In this document: piece after piece, positions 41,510 to 50,550 of the stretch
Numbering within the stretch: the stretch's first letter is position 1
How the letters are laid out: every line of letters begins with the position of its first letter
Source: Flexithrix dorotheae DSM 6795
Lineage (GTDB): Bacteria; Bacteroidota; Bacteroidia; Cytophagales; Flammeovirgaceae
Reading direction: 5' to 3'
Assembly (NCBI RefSeq): GCF_000379765.1
Contig: NZ_KB903454.1
Location: 248,001 to 312,000 of the forward strand
Length of the DNA: 64,000 bases
Made by a program: the position numbers and the translations under genes
The notes under the pieces: generated by a model
Seen by the model: the letters and a program-made list of their open reading frames with translations, nothing else
Told to the model about the DNA's origin: nothing
Database searches by the model: none

Positions 41510-44002
41510 TTGATCAGAAAGGCATTTATATTTATTCTTTTGCTTTCCCCATTTTACCAGAGTTGTGTTCCCACAAGCAACCTTGGAGAAAATGAATACC
41601 TTCTGTACAGTCAGAAAATCAAAAAAAATAAAGCTATTGAAAATGAAGAACTGGAAGTCTTTTACCGGCAAAAACCGAATAGAAAATTAATTTACCTTCC
41701 TATTATGCCCTATTTATACGCCTATTATGTGGGGAAGAGAAATTATGAAAACCAGGTGGAAAAGGATAGAAAAAAAATCCTGAAAACTACTGAAAAATAT
41801 GAGGACAGAATTGCCAAATTAAAAAATAAAATAGGAGAACTTGCTGAAGATTCCTCTAATTATTTACACCCAAAAAAACTAAATCGGGATACACTAAAAA
41901 TTCAGACCAGGGTAAGAAAACTTAGGCAGAAACTTAGTGAAAAAGTGGAAAAGATTAATAACCGGATTGACAATGGAAATTTTTTAATGCGAACTGTCGG
42001 GGAACCACCCAGTATTTATGATTCCACAGCCACTAAGATCACCCTTTCCCAAATGAATCGCTATATGAAATACAGAGGGTATTTCGATGGATATGTTACT
42101 ACAAAACTGGACACTGCCGAAAAACTCATTACCCTAAACTATATAGTGAAAGAAAACGAACCTTACCGAATAAAGGAAAAAGTTTATGACATTTCTGACA
42201 GTACAATCCATTCAATTGTAAAAAATGATTCCCCTAATTCATTAATTCAAAAAAAGGATATTTTCAATGAAGGAAAACTTGAAGAAGAGAGAAAAAGGCT
42301 TTCCAGGCTTTTGCGAGATAAGGGATATTTTGAATTTAATCCTTCTTACATATTTTTTAAGGTTAATGATACAATTCGGGAGAAAAAGGTAATCCTTAAT
42401 TTAATTATCAGGAATCCGCCCAAAAATAAAAAACATACGATTTATGATATTGCTGAAGTCACTTTTGAAAGTGATGTAGATGTAACAACTAGTATAATAA
42501 AAAAAGAGAGTTCATATAAAGGGATAAGGTATTTACAGGGTGAAAATCAATATTCCCAAAAAGTGTTAGACAATAAAATTCTGGTCAGACCTGAAAACGA
42601 GGTGTTTAGACAGAGCGACACCGAAAACACACAAATTTCCCTTGCCAATATGGATATTTTCAAATTTGTCAATATCCATTACGATACAGTGGGTAGTTCT
42701 CTGAATGCACACATTTTCACAAGTCCTTTAAAAAAGTATCAGTATTCCTTTGAAGGAGGATTAAATGTAAGTCAGGCTTTACCTGGACCATTTGTCAGCT
42801 TCTCATTTAAGGATCGTAATATTTTTGGAGGGTTGGATATTTTCGAGTTCAATGCCAGAGCTGCCCTGGATGTGCAGGCAGGCGCGACCAGCCAGCAAAA
42901 TATCAGTAGTCAGGAATTTGGAGCCAACTTTGTTTTCACTTTCCCCCAAATTCTTTTCCCTTCTAAAAAAATCCATAATAATAGAAATCTTCTTGCTCCA
43001 AAAACCAAATTGCAATCTGGGTTTGGTTATGTAAACCGTCCTGAATACACCAGAGCAAATGTTCAGGGAATTTGGGCTTACAATTGGCTGAATAAGAAAA
43101 AATCCTTATTTAACCTAAGTTTGGTAAATGTAAGTATAATCAATACCATCCGAATAGATTCTGTATTTAAACAACAACTAGACTCTTTATTCAACAGGGG
43201 AAGTACTTTAATAAATAGTTTCGATAGTTCCTTTGTCTCCAGTATAGATGCCAGCTATGTAAAATCGGTGGATGCATTTAACATCCAATCCAGGAAAACC
43301 AAATACTTTAAGGCATTTATTGAGTTTGGAGGTACTTTAATGAACCTTTTTGATAATGCTAATTTTATTGATCAGGAAAAAATATTTGGTCTGAGGTATT
43401 TTAAATTTGTAAAAGGATTAGTGGATTTCCGGCAAGGCTATCCGGTTGGGAAAAATGGGCAGGTGGCAGCAAGATTAAGTATGGGGTTTGCTAAACCTTA
43501 TGGTTCTACAGATGCCTTGCCTTATGAAAAATACTTCTTTTCAGGAGGAAGTAACAGTAACAGGGCATGGCCAGCCAGACGAATTGGGCCAGGTTCTTTC
43601 ACTCCAACCACTTTACCAGATGGCCAGTTTGACTATAGTTTTGAGCAACCCGGAGAAATTATTCTGGAATCTAATTTTGAAGTCCGAAGGCCTTTGTTTG
43701 GTTTTTTTGATGGGGCTTTATTTGTAGATGCATCCAATGTATGGACTTTTAAAGATGAACCCAACCGACCTGGAGGCCAATTTACTCTAAGAGAATTTTG
43801 GAAAGAAATAGCTATTGGTGCGGGAGGAGGAATACGTTTGAACTTCGATTTCCTTTTGATCAGATTTGATTTAGGCATAAAAATGTATGATCCTGCCCGG
43901 GAAAAAGGAGACAGGTTAATTATCAATAAACTATCTTTCAAAAATCCGCTTGGGGAACCAGGGCAATACACCTTTAACCTGGGGATTGGATATCCTTTCT
44001 AA
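41510..44002 (+). CDS. TamL-type lipidated BamA/TamA-family outer-membrane protein
   Basis: The protein has 830 residues starting at TTG 41510. No upstream ATG is in frame, and the next ATG would remove the signal, so TTG is preferred. The lipobox is FYQSC (Cys19). Periplasmic POTRA-like domains span about 150-400 (for example YRIKEKVYDISDSTIHSIV). The Omp85 barrel runs from about 430 to the end, with SFKDRNIFGG, RSPYEKYFF-like YEKYFFSGGSNSNRAWPARR and a C-terminal aromatic strand ending GIGYPF. Lipidated TamA homologues (TamL) are characteristic of Bacteroidota and work with TamB. No TamB/DUF490 gene follows. Confidence 0.87.
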   Translation: MIRKAFIFILLLSPFYQSCVPTSNLGENEYLLYSQKIKKNKAIENEELEVFYRQKPNRKLIYLPIMPYLYAYYVGKRNYENQVEKDRKKILKTTEKYEDRIAKLKNKIGELAEDSSNYLHPKKLNRDTLKIQTRVRKLRQKLSEKVEKINNRIDNGNFLMRTVGEPPSIYDSTATKITLSQMNRYMKYRGYFDGYVTTKLDTAEKLITLNYIVKENEPYRIKEKVYDISDSTIHSIVKNDSPNSLIQKKDIFNEGKLEEERKRLSRLLRDKGYFEFNPSYIFFKVNDTIREKKVILNLIIRNPPKNKKHTIYDIAEVTFESDVDVTTSIIKKESSYKGIRYLQGENQYSQKVLDNKILVRPENEVFRQSDTENTQISLANMDIFKFVNIHYDTVGSSLNAHIFTSPLKKYQYSFEGGLNVSQALPGPFVSFSFKDRNIFGGLDIFEFNARAALDVQAGATSQQNISSQEFGANFVFTFPQILFPSKKIHNNRNLLAPKTKLQSGFGYVNRPEYTRANVQGIWAYNWLNKKKSLFNLSLVNVSIINTIRIDSVFKQQLDSLFNRGSTLINSFDSSFVSSIDASYVKSVDAFNIQSRKTKYFKAFIEFGGTLMNLFDNANFIDQEKIFGLRYFKFVKGLVDFRQGYPVGKNGQVAARLSMGFAKPYGSTDALPYEKYFFSGGSNSNRAWPARRIGPGSFTPTTLPDGQFDYSFEQPGEIILESNFEVRRPLFGFFDGALFVDASNVWTFKDEPNRPGGQFTLREFWKEIAIGAGGGIRLNFDFLLIRFDLGIKMYDPAREKGDRLIINKLSFKNPLGEPGQYTFNLGIGYPF

Positions 44003-44050
44003 ACTATTTTTATATGAGAATTTGTTTTTTTTGTGGCAGGAAGAAGATGG

Positions 44051-44938
44051 TTACAAATATTTTTTTATAATAGAAAGTGCCTGATTTCCATATCCACCAC
44101 CAAAAAGGAAAAAATGATTTAAATAATGGTAAAGCATATAAATTTCATTTCTGGTTTTCCATTCCGGAAGTAATGGGTAAGCCTCCTGATATGCTCCCCA
44201 AAAATGCTCGGAAAAGCCACCAAACATGGTCGCCAAACTTAAATCGAATTCCCGATCGGCATAATATGAAGCAGGATCAATAAGAGCAGGCCCCGACATG
44301 GTGTATAAATAATTTCCTGACCACAAATCTCCATGAGTTAAAGATGGTGCGGGCCTATGGCTTACAAGTTTTTCAACCCTTAATAAAAACTGATCTATTA
44401 ATTTTAATTCCGAAACTCCCCAGCTTCCCTTTTTATAAATCAGATTTGTAAGGTATCGAATTTTTTGGTCTGAGTAAAAATCTACCCAATCCATATTCCA
44501 AGAATTATTTTGTAAAGTTACTCCACAATAATTATTGGTATAAAATCCAAATTTCTCATTTTCAAATTGATGGATTTCGGCTAATCCTCTACCTAATTTT
44601 TCATCCTGGATAATTCTGGATTCATTTGATTGATTTATATATTCAGTGATTAAAAAAGCGGGGTAATTATCCTGAGGCCCTGAATAAGCAATCACTTTGG
44701 GGATTTTTAAAGAGGAATTTGCCTTTTTCAATTCGCTAAGGGATTCTGCTTCTCTGATAAATAAATCCGCTGGACCCTGGTGATTCCATTTTGCAAAAAA
44801 ATCACCACAGTTGGTTTTAATTCTGGAAGCACTATTAATGCATCCTCCTCCTAATAATTTAATACTAGATATTTTTACATCATTTCCTGTTTCTTTCTTT
44901 AAAACCTTTTCGAAAAGAGAAATAATTAAGTCACTCAT
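44051..44938 (-). CDS. Fructosamine kinase-family protein
   Basis: This 295-residue protein is an aminoglycoside-phosphotransferase-fold kinase of the fructosamine/ketosamine 3-kinase family, which phosphorylates sugar adducts on proteins so they can be removed. The catalytic loop is LTHGDLWSGNY (D204), with metal ligand D221 in ALIDPASYY. The N-terminal lobe has GGCINSASRI and FFAKWN (ATP lysine). The length is normal. It converges on the TamL-type gene and has a -7 box about 28 bases upstream. Confidence 0.88.
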   Translation of the reverse strand: MSDLIISLFEKVLKKETGNDVKISSIKLLGGGCINSASRIKTNCGDFFAKWNHQGPADLFIREAESLSELKKANSSLKIPKVIAYSGPQDNYPAFLITEYINQSNESRIIQDEKLGRGLAEIHQFENEKFGFYTNNYCGVTLQNNSWNMDWVDFYSDQKIRYLTNLIYKKGSWGVSELKLIDQFLLRVEKLVSHRPAPSLTHGDLWSGNYLYTMSGPALIDPASYYADREFDLSLATMFGGFSEHFWGAYQEAYPLLPEWKTRNEIYMLYHYLNHFFLFGGGYGNQALSIIKKYL

Positions 44939-44965
44939 AGCATCTTATTAATGGACGAATAAACT

Positions 44966-44973
44966 CAAAGCTA
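44966..44973 (-). promoter_or_regulatory. -7 box upstream of the fructosamine kinase gene
   Basis: TAGCTTTG on the minus strand matches TAnnTTTG exactly. It lies 28 bases before the ATG. Confidence 0.35.
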
Positions 44974-45007
44974 AAGAATAAAAAACAGGGAGGGAGGTGA
45001 AGCTAAC

Positions 45008-45035
45008 AAAAAAGCCCGGAAAAATTTCCAGGCTC
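45008..45035 (-). terminator. Terminator after the YqiA-like hydrolase gene
   Basis: On the minus strand AGCCTGGA pairs with TCCGGGCT (one mismatch) and runs into six T, 40 bases after the stop. Confidence 0.7.
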
Positions 45036-45074
45036 AAAAAATATCTTATCAGGTTTAATTTTCTAATTCAAAGG

Positions 45075-45548
45075 CTATAACCCTGCCCATCCCATCATTT
45101 CATCAAAAGTTTCCAGGTCTACCTGATGGCCAAGCCATTCGCAAGTTATCAATTTCACATTTTCTTTTGTTGAAAAATAATCAATATTCAGGTTAGTAGG
45201 GATAGTTTCATCATTAGCACCAAGTACCACCTTACTACTTATGATAGGACTTTCACTAATATTATGACTCATTACTTTTACAGATCGGAAAGGCATTGCA
45301 GGATTAAAGAGTAATTGATCAATTCCTAACTCATGTCCGAGCCAATATCCATAATATCCTCCTACAGAAGCTCCAATAATGAAATCAATGTTGGAACTAT
45401 CTGCATAATCATGAATGTGATCGTAAGCATCCGCCTTTTTTCTATAATCAATTTCCAAAGCAAAGGGCTTATGACCTTTTTCTCGAATAACCTCCAATTT
45501 ACTTTCGTCCAGACCTCCGTCCAGGCCGTGTAGATAAAGTATATTCAT
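45075..45548 (-). CDS. YqiA/YcfP-like alpha/beta hydrolase
   Basis: This short 157-residue alpha/beta-fold hydrolase resembles YqiA/YcfP esterases. It has the N-terminal NILYLHGLDGG, nucleophile elbow IIGASVGGYYG (S61), an acid in VVLGANDETIP, and a histidine in CEWLGHQVD. There is no signal peptide. The natural substrate is unknown. It is a single-gene unit with its own terminator. Confidence 0.82.
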   Translation of the reverse strand: MNILYLHGLDGGLDESKLEVIREKGHKPFALEIDYRKKADAYDHIHDYADSSNIDFIIGASVGGYYGYWLGHELGIDQLLFNPAMPFRSVKVMSHNISESPIISSKVVLGANDETIPTNLNIDYFSTKENVKLITCEWLGHQVDLETFDEMMGWAGL

Positions 45549-45711
45549 TGTTTGTCTAGTTTAGTTTTTTAACAAATCAAGAACGGCAGGCCCTTTGAAT
45601 AATTATAATTCGATATTGGATTTAGAAGGATTTGTTAACGAATTAGTTCATTCAAACCTTTGCTCACTTCCCAGACAAACTGAATAAAAAACTGATAATT
45701 TTAATATAAAA

Positions 45712-46938
45712 TCAAATCACTTTTACGGCAATTCTATGGCAGGCATTGTTTAAATATCCTCTTGGATTCCATCCTGGAACTACCATTGGTTGCATTTTTC
45801 CATTAGAATCTGTGGCTTTTGCCCAAACTTCATAATAACCTTTTTTAGGAAAACTCACCTCTGCATTCCAATGCTGCCATGCCAATCTGTTTACAGGTTT
45901 TGATAGGGCACATTTCACCCAGGAAGCTCCAAAATCAATAGATACATGCATTTCAGATACTTCTAAATCACCAGCCCAGGCGTGTCCTCTCAAACTCAAA
46001 CTTGTCTGCCCTTCAGAAAGTACAGCTCCAGATTTTGGATAAGTTATAATTGATTTGACAGGCATAGATTCAATTATACACATATCTTCTTCTAATACAT
46101 CCGTTCCAGGAGCTACTGTTTCGCAGGGCACTTTATAGGAAAAACCAGTCATTTTGGGTCCATCATGTACTTTGTTTCTAACAACAATTTTAGACAGCCA
46201 TTTTCCTGAAGTTGATGCAGGCCAGCCTCCAAAAATCAAACGCAAAGGATATCCATTCATTAATGGAAGATCTTCATCATTTAAAGCCCAGGCAATAAGA
46301 GCTTCATCTTCCATAGCCTTGCTTATAGGAACTCCTCTTGAAATCACCACTTTTGAAGGATCCCCACTTAGGTGGACGTCTTTTCCATAATATCCAATAT
46401 ACACCGCATCACTTTTCAACCCGACATCTGTCAAAACATCCTTCAGCCGAATACCTGTCCATTTAGGGCAACCTACCGCTCCGGTAGTCCACTGATTTCC
46501 TTTTGCAGGTGGATTAAATTCACTCCTTCCATTTCCTCCGCACTCTAAAGTTAGTTGATAGGAATAATGCTTAAATTTTTGTTTCAATTCATTTAAAGTA
46601 TACGTTTTTACATTTTTTACAGACTCACCTCCTATCTCCAAAGTCCAAGAGTTTTTATCAATATCTTCAGGAACCTTACCATTATTTCTAACAAATAATT
46701 TATCTGCCGGAGTTACCTTTTCGTCCAACAAATGTGCAGGAGTTTCCGCATTCCATGGTTTATCATTTAATATGGATAATCCTGGATGCTTACCAGGTAT
46801 TGGCTCTTCAGAAAAAACGACAGGCCATACTCCTTTTGGCAAATTATGACCAAATACAATGGGTGCACCAATAGCGATGCCCATTGAAGTTAAGGTTGTT
46901 TTCTTTATAAATTGCCTTCTCGTTTTTTTTATTTTCAT
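45712..46938 (-). CDS. Molybdopterin-dependent sulfite-oxidase-family protein, Tat-exported
   Basis: This 408-residue periplasmic protein has a twin-arginine signal TRRQFIKK at 6-13. The molybdopterin domain has the Mo-ligand C133 in LTLECGGNGRSEF, then PKWTGIRLKDVL and GYPLRLIFGGWPASTSGKWL. The C-terminal domain (about 290-408) is the Mo-co oxidoreductase dimerisation type. The family includes sulfite oxidases and SoxC/SorA-like enzymes; the donor cannot be told from sequence. No cytochrome partner gene is adjacent. A -7 box lies about 80 bases upstream. Confidence 0.88.
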   Translation of the reverse strand: MKIKKTRRQFIKKTTLTSMGIAIGAPIVFGHNLPKGVWPVVFSEEPIPGKHPGLSILNDKPWNAETPAHLLDEKVTPADKLFVRNNGKVPEDIDKNSWTLEIGGESVKNVKTYTLNELKQKFKHYSYQLTLECGGNGRSEFNPPAKGNQWTTGAVGCPKWTGIRLKDVLTDVGLKSDAVYIGYYGKDVHLSGDPSKVVISRGVPISKAMEDEALIAWALNDEDLPLMNGYPLRLIFGGWPASTSGKWLSKIVVRNKVHDGPKMTGFSYKVPCETVAPGTDVLEEDMCIIESMPVKSIITYPKSGAVLSEGQTSLSLRGHAWAGDLEVSEMHVSIDFGASWVKCALSKPVNRLAWQHWNAEVSFPKKGYYEVWAKATDSNGKMQPMVVPGWNPRGYLNNACHRIAVKVI

Positions 46939-47018
46939 TTTTCCTGATGAAGTTTGTGTTGTTTAATTTTTCTGGAAACAAACAGCCTGAAATTAAGATC
47001 AGGTTGCTTATTCCCAGT

Positions 47019-47026
47019 CAAAGTTA
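47019..47026 (-). promoter_or_regulatory. -7 box upstream of the sulfite-oxidase-like gene
   Basis: TAACTTTG on the minus strand matches TAnnTTTG exactly. The predicted leader is about 75 bases. Confidence 0.35.
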
Positions 47027-47042
47027 GTTTTTCTATTATTGA

Positions 47043-47852
47043 TTAATACTTATCCTTATACTTATTGTAAATCTCTGTGGCTTCCGGTAATAAAGCATTT
47101 AAATCCTTTATTCTGGTATCGCTGGAAGGGTGGGTAGATAAAAATTCAGGAGGAGCAGCACCACCTGCTGAATCTTTCATTCTTTGCCAAAACTTTGGTG
47201 CTTCTGACGGATCGTATCCCGCCATTGAAGAAAAAATCAAACCGATATGGTCAGCTTCAGATTCATGTTGACGAGAAAAAGCCAAAATACCCAGTTGAGA
47301 CCCCATGCCTACTGAGGCACCAAATATATTTCGAATTTGTGGTGAAGATTCCATTGTGGCCACATCCAGGCCAGTAGCCACTCCCTGAGCCACCATTTGC
47401 TGAGACATTCTTTCCGCCCCATGTTCGGCAATAGCATGAGCCACTTCATGCCCCATTACAATCGCTACACCTTTTTCATCCTGACAGGTTGGAAGAATGC
47501 CGGTATAAAAAACTACTTTTCCTCCAGGCATACACCAGGCATTAAGCACGTCTTCCTCCACTAAGTTAAACTCCCACTTAAAACCATTTAATTTTGAGGA
47601 CAAACCCTTTTCAGCCATATAAATTTCCACTGCTTTTTGGATTCTTGCTCCAACCCGTTTTATCATTTCAGCATCCTTTGTGCCTGTTACTACCTTATTC
47701 TCCTTTAAAAACTGATCATATTGGGAAAAACTCATAGCCTGCACTTCAGCTGGTGATACAAGCATTACCTGTTTTCTACCTGTTACCGGAACAGTAGAAC
47801 AACTAAAAACTAATGCACATACAAGCGTCAGGGAAAAAATTATCTTTAACAT
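47043..47852 (-). CDS. M48-family metallopeptidase, lipoprotein
   Basis: The protein has 269 residues. The lipobox is LVFSC (Cys18), so it is anchored to a membrane. The zinc site is VMGHEVAHAIAEHGAERM (H135, E136, H139), with the third ligand in RQHESEADHIGL (about E199). The whole follows the BepA/LoiP-like group of M48 proteases that act in envelope quality control. The family's GGKVVFYTGIL is also present. It is not clearly in an operon. Confidence 0.9.
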   Translation of the reverse strand: MLKIIFSLTLVCALVFSCSTVPVTGRKQVMLVSPAEVQAMSFSQYDQFLKENKVVTGTKDAEMIKRVGARIQKAVEIYMAEKGLSSKLNGFKWEFNLVEEDVLNAWCMPGGKVVFYTGILPTCQDEKGVAIVMGHEVAHAIAEHGAERMSQQMVAQGVATGLDVATMESSPQIRNIFGASVGMGSQLGILAFSRQHESEADHIGLIFSSMAGYDPSEAPKFWQRMKDSAGGAAPPEFLSTHPSSDTRIKDLNALLPEATEIYNKYKDKY

Positions 47853-48077
47853 AATTGAAAGGATTTTCTTTTTAAGATGTAAAAATTAAAGCGAAAAAAT
47901 GAATTGAAGCCAGTTTTTCAATTCCATCCAAAAAATATTTTTGGCAAGGCAAATATAAAATTAATAATTTTTGAGATTCAATCTAAACTGTGAAATTTAT
48001 TATTTTCTCGTCAGATAAATTCGCAATTGATTTGAGCCAATCTTACCTAATAAGATTAATTTCAATTCAGCCCAAAC

Positions 48078-48099
48078 AAAAAAAGCTCCCTAAAGGAGC
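48078..48099 (-). terminator. Terminator after the thioredoxin-like gene
   Basis: The stem GCTCC/GGAGC with a 5-base loop is followed on the minus strand by seven T, 25 bases after the stop. Confidence 0.75.
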
Positions 48100-48124
48100 C
48101 TTATTTTTTCAATGGCTTTATTTT

Positions 48125-48664
48125 CTAGAAAGGGGATTGATAAGTTTTTGAAAATTGTTCCCAGGTAACTTCTTTAGAAGTTCCTTCCGCCATATATTTC
48201 AATATGGGATGAAGGTTTTCAGGTTTTTGGTACCCGGGAATTGGATATACCCATTCCAACTCTTCCTGAATAAAAACCACAGTTGGGTAACTTAATTTCT
48301 GATTTAATAAAGCTACCGCCAATTCATGATATCCTCTTCTTCCTGAAGCTACATATTTAAATACCTGGCCTTTGAATTCAACATCCTCCTTTTGTTCCGC
48401 ATTAAACTTTACTGCGTAATAATTTTCTGATATATACTTGGCAATTACTGGATTGTTAAAAGTATTCGCATCCATTTTTTTACACCAACCGCACCAATCG
48501 GTATAAACATCCACAAATATTTTTCTTGGCTCCTTTTTAGATCTTTCTACCGCTTCTTCAATGGTCAGCCACTCAATTTCCACAGGATCCTCCATGGGAG
48601 GTTGGGGAAAAGAAAAGGATAAAGAAATAAATATTACCAGTATTCCCAAAAGATTTTTTTTCAT
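48125..48664 (-). CDS. Thioredoxin-family protein (DUF255-like), exported
   Basis: The protein has 179 residues. A signal peptide (1-20) precedes a thioredoxin-like domain with VYTDWCGWCKKMD (C58, C61) and the later LSYPTVVFIQEE. The layout is that of the periplasmic thioredoxin-like or SoxW/DUF255-type proteins, which reduce or form disulfides. Its partner is unknown. It has its own terminator. Confidence 0.85.
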   Translation of the reverse strand: MKKNLLGILVIFISLSFSFPQPPMEDPVEIEWLTIEEAVERSKKEPRKIFVDVYTDWCGWCKKMDANTFNNPVIAKYISENYYAVKFNAEQKEDVEFKGQVFKYVASGRRGYHELAVALLNQKLSYPTVVFIQEELEWVYPIPGYQKPENLHPILKYMAEGTSKEVTWEQFSKTYQSPF

Positions 48665-48774
48665 AACAAGTGTTCAAAAAAATTAATAGATTAATTTCGT
48701 AAGGAAGTTTAGAGTAAAATCCAATTTTGAATAACTTAATAAACTTTCCATTTAATTAAAAAAACAATTAACTA

Positions 48775-49281
48775 ATGAATTTATTACCCTCATCAAGTTG
48801 GATAACAATTGGTAAAATATTTATAGTTCCATTTGTTATCCTGACTCTGGCTACTTCCTGTTTCAATTATGAAGATCCCGAATTCAAATATGTGAAAAAT
48901 ATTGTGCTTACAAAATTTGATGGTGATGAAATTGAAATACAGGCGGATGCCGTACTATACAATCCCAATAAAGTTGCTATTACTTTAACAGAAATTGACC
49001 TTGCGGTGGAGGTTAATGAAATAAAGGTAAACAGAGTGCACCAACTGAAGAAAACTAAAGTAAAAGGGAAAAAAGATTTTGTGGTCCCTATCTCTATTTC
49101 CTTTCCCACAGAGAAATTATTCAGCAATTTTTTAACTGCCATTACTTATGCCACCAGCAACAAAAAAGTAGAGGTAAAGTATAACGGAATGATAAAATTT
49201 AAAACAGCAGGATTAACATTTAAAGTACCGGTGGATTATGTAGGAGCCTTACAATTGACAAGTGGAAGTAGTAAAGATTAG
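48775..49281 (+). CDS. LEA type-2-like lipoprotein
   Basis: The protein has 168 residues. The lipobox is LATSC (Cys29). The mature part is one beta-sandwich of the LEA14/WHy type, seen from DAVLYNPNKVAITLTEIDLAV, with the N-P-N turn typical of the family, to the closing TFKVPVDYVG. LEA2 proteins are structural or stress-linked; the bacterial role is unknown. The terminator at 49273-49307 overlaps its stop codon. Confidence 0.8.
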   Translation: MNLLPSSSWITIGKIFIVPFVILTLATSCFNYEDPEFKYVKNIVLTKFDGDEIEIQADAVLYNPNKVAITLTEIDLAVEVNEIKVNRVHQLKKTKVKGKKDFVVPISISFPTEKLFSNFLTAITYATSNKKVEVKYNGMIKFKTAGLTFKVPVDYVGALQLTSGSSKD

Positions 49282-49307
49282 GGAAAACATCCACCCTAAT
49301 CTTTTTT
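49273..49307. terminator. Bidirectional terminator between convergent genes
   Basis: The perfect 11-bp stem 49273-49283 with 49294-49304 (AAAGATTAGGG/CCCTAATCTTT) with T-run serves the LEA-like gene (its stop codon is in the stem). It may also serve the Wzz-like gene, which ends at 49312. Confidence 0.75.
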
Positions 49308-49311
49308 ATTA

Positions 49312-50346
49312 TCAATAAATTTCCTCATCCTTCCTTTTGATATATCCATTAAAATGTACTATCAAATAAAATACACAAACAATGGAAAAACCTAAAATTG
49401 CATTGTATGTTACATTATCTAAAAGAAAAGCTCTCCTATTCACTTTGACCTCGCTAAAGCTATTAATAAATTCGAATTTTTCAATTAAATCCAAAGATCT
49501 ACTCACTTCTTCTAATTGCATATAATACTGATAATCAGTAGAATATACACCTAAAGGATTATTAACCACATCTTTTTTTTCCGTATTTAAAGAAACCTCC
49601 AATGTTGATTTATTAGGTAATATTGCATCATTTACCAACTTATCTTTAATAATTGATTTCAGACTATCAATGCTTGCTAATTGATTTTCAATTTTACTTT
49701 TTCTTTCCAGCATTAAATTTTTTTCTACCTTAAATTTTTTCTCAATTATAGGGTTATTGGAAAAATAATATTTTAAACCTTGCTCCAATATTTTAAGATC
49801 AAAGTTTTCTGCCTTTGTTGCACTTTTCCCCCCTTTTATAGAAGCGGTTAACACAAATGTATCAGAATATTTTTCAGAGGCGACCTTTAGTGAATCCAAC
49901 TTTTTTATATCTCCATATCTTTCAAAAGTCTGATAATAGGTATCAAAAGTAGAAATAGAAAAACCATTTAAGGGTTTTACAACCTCAATATCCACATTTA
50001 ATAAATTAGCCAACAATTCATAATTATTTTCCTTGCAATAATTGGAAAGTCTGTCAATTTCATTGATAAAAAAATATCCTTTTAAATATTTTGACTCTAC
50101 CACCGCAGTAGTTTCATAAGTTGGTTTGGAAGAATAAAACAGGTACAAACCATAGGCTCCACCAATAATTGTCCCTATCAATAAAAACTTAAACCGTAAT
50201 AGGATAAATCGTCTAAGATGAATTATTGCTTTTAAAAAAAAGTTTATTAAACCATTAAAAAGATTTGAAATTCCCTTACCTATACTTTGAAATAATTCGG
50301 AAATACTTATTTCATCCTCAGGGTATTTTTGCGAATTGGAGTCCAT
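49312..50346 (-). CDS. Wzz-like chain-length-determinant-type membrane protein
   Basis: The protein has 344 residues. The layout is like polysaccharide co-polymerases: cytoplasmic N-terminus, membrane segment (about 50-70), a long periplasmic domain with coiled-coil tendency (about 190-240, EKNLMLERKSKIENQLASID), and a second membrane segment (about 308-330) with a short basic tail. The N-terminal YETTAVVESKYLKGYF resembles the Wzz motif region, but the Pro-rich second-segment motif is not evident. No polysaccharide synthesis genes are adjacent. Assignment is by shape. Confidence 0.6.
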   Translation of the reverse strand: MDSNSQKYPEDEISISELFQSIGKGISNLFNGLINFFLKAIIHLRRFILLRFKFLLIGTIIGGAYGLYLFYSSKPTYETTAVVESKYLKGYFFINEIDRLSNYCKENNYELLANLLNVDIEVVKPLNGFSISTFDTYYQTFERYGDIKKLDSLKVASEKYSDTFVLTASIKGGKSATKAENFDLKILEQGLKYYFSNNPIIEKKFKVEKNLMLERKSKIENQLASIDSLKSIIKDKLVNDAILPNKSTLEVSLNTEKKDVVNNPLGVYSTDYQYYMQLEEVSRSLDLIEKFEFINSFSEVKVNRRAFLLDNVTYNAILGFSIVCVFYLIVHFNGYIKRKDEEIY

Positions 50347-50550
50347 TGATATAAATTAAAAAATTGAGGCTGCAATAATACTACAATCTTTTATTTTATG
50401 GTAACACGACTGGTTTTTTAGGTATAAAATTTCATTTTTTCCTGCAATGAAAGTCATTTGACAAAAGCATCTTAATAGCATTTTAATTAAAATATTGTAA
50501 TTTAAGCCTTGACGGTATTTTGCTAAAATTAATCCTAAATTGATCTAAAT

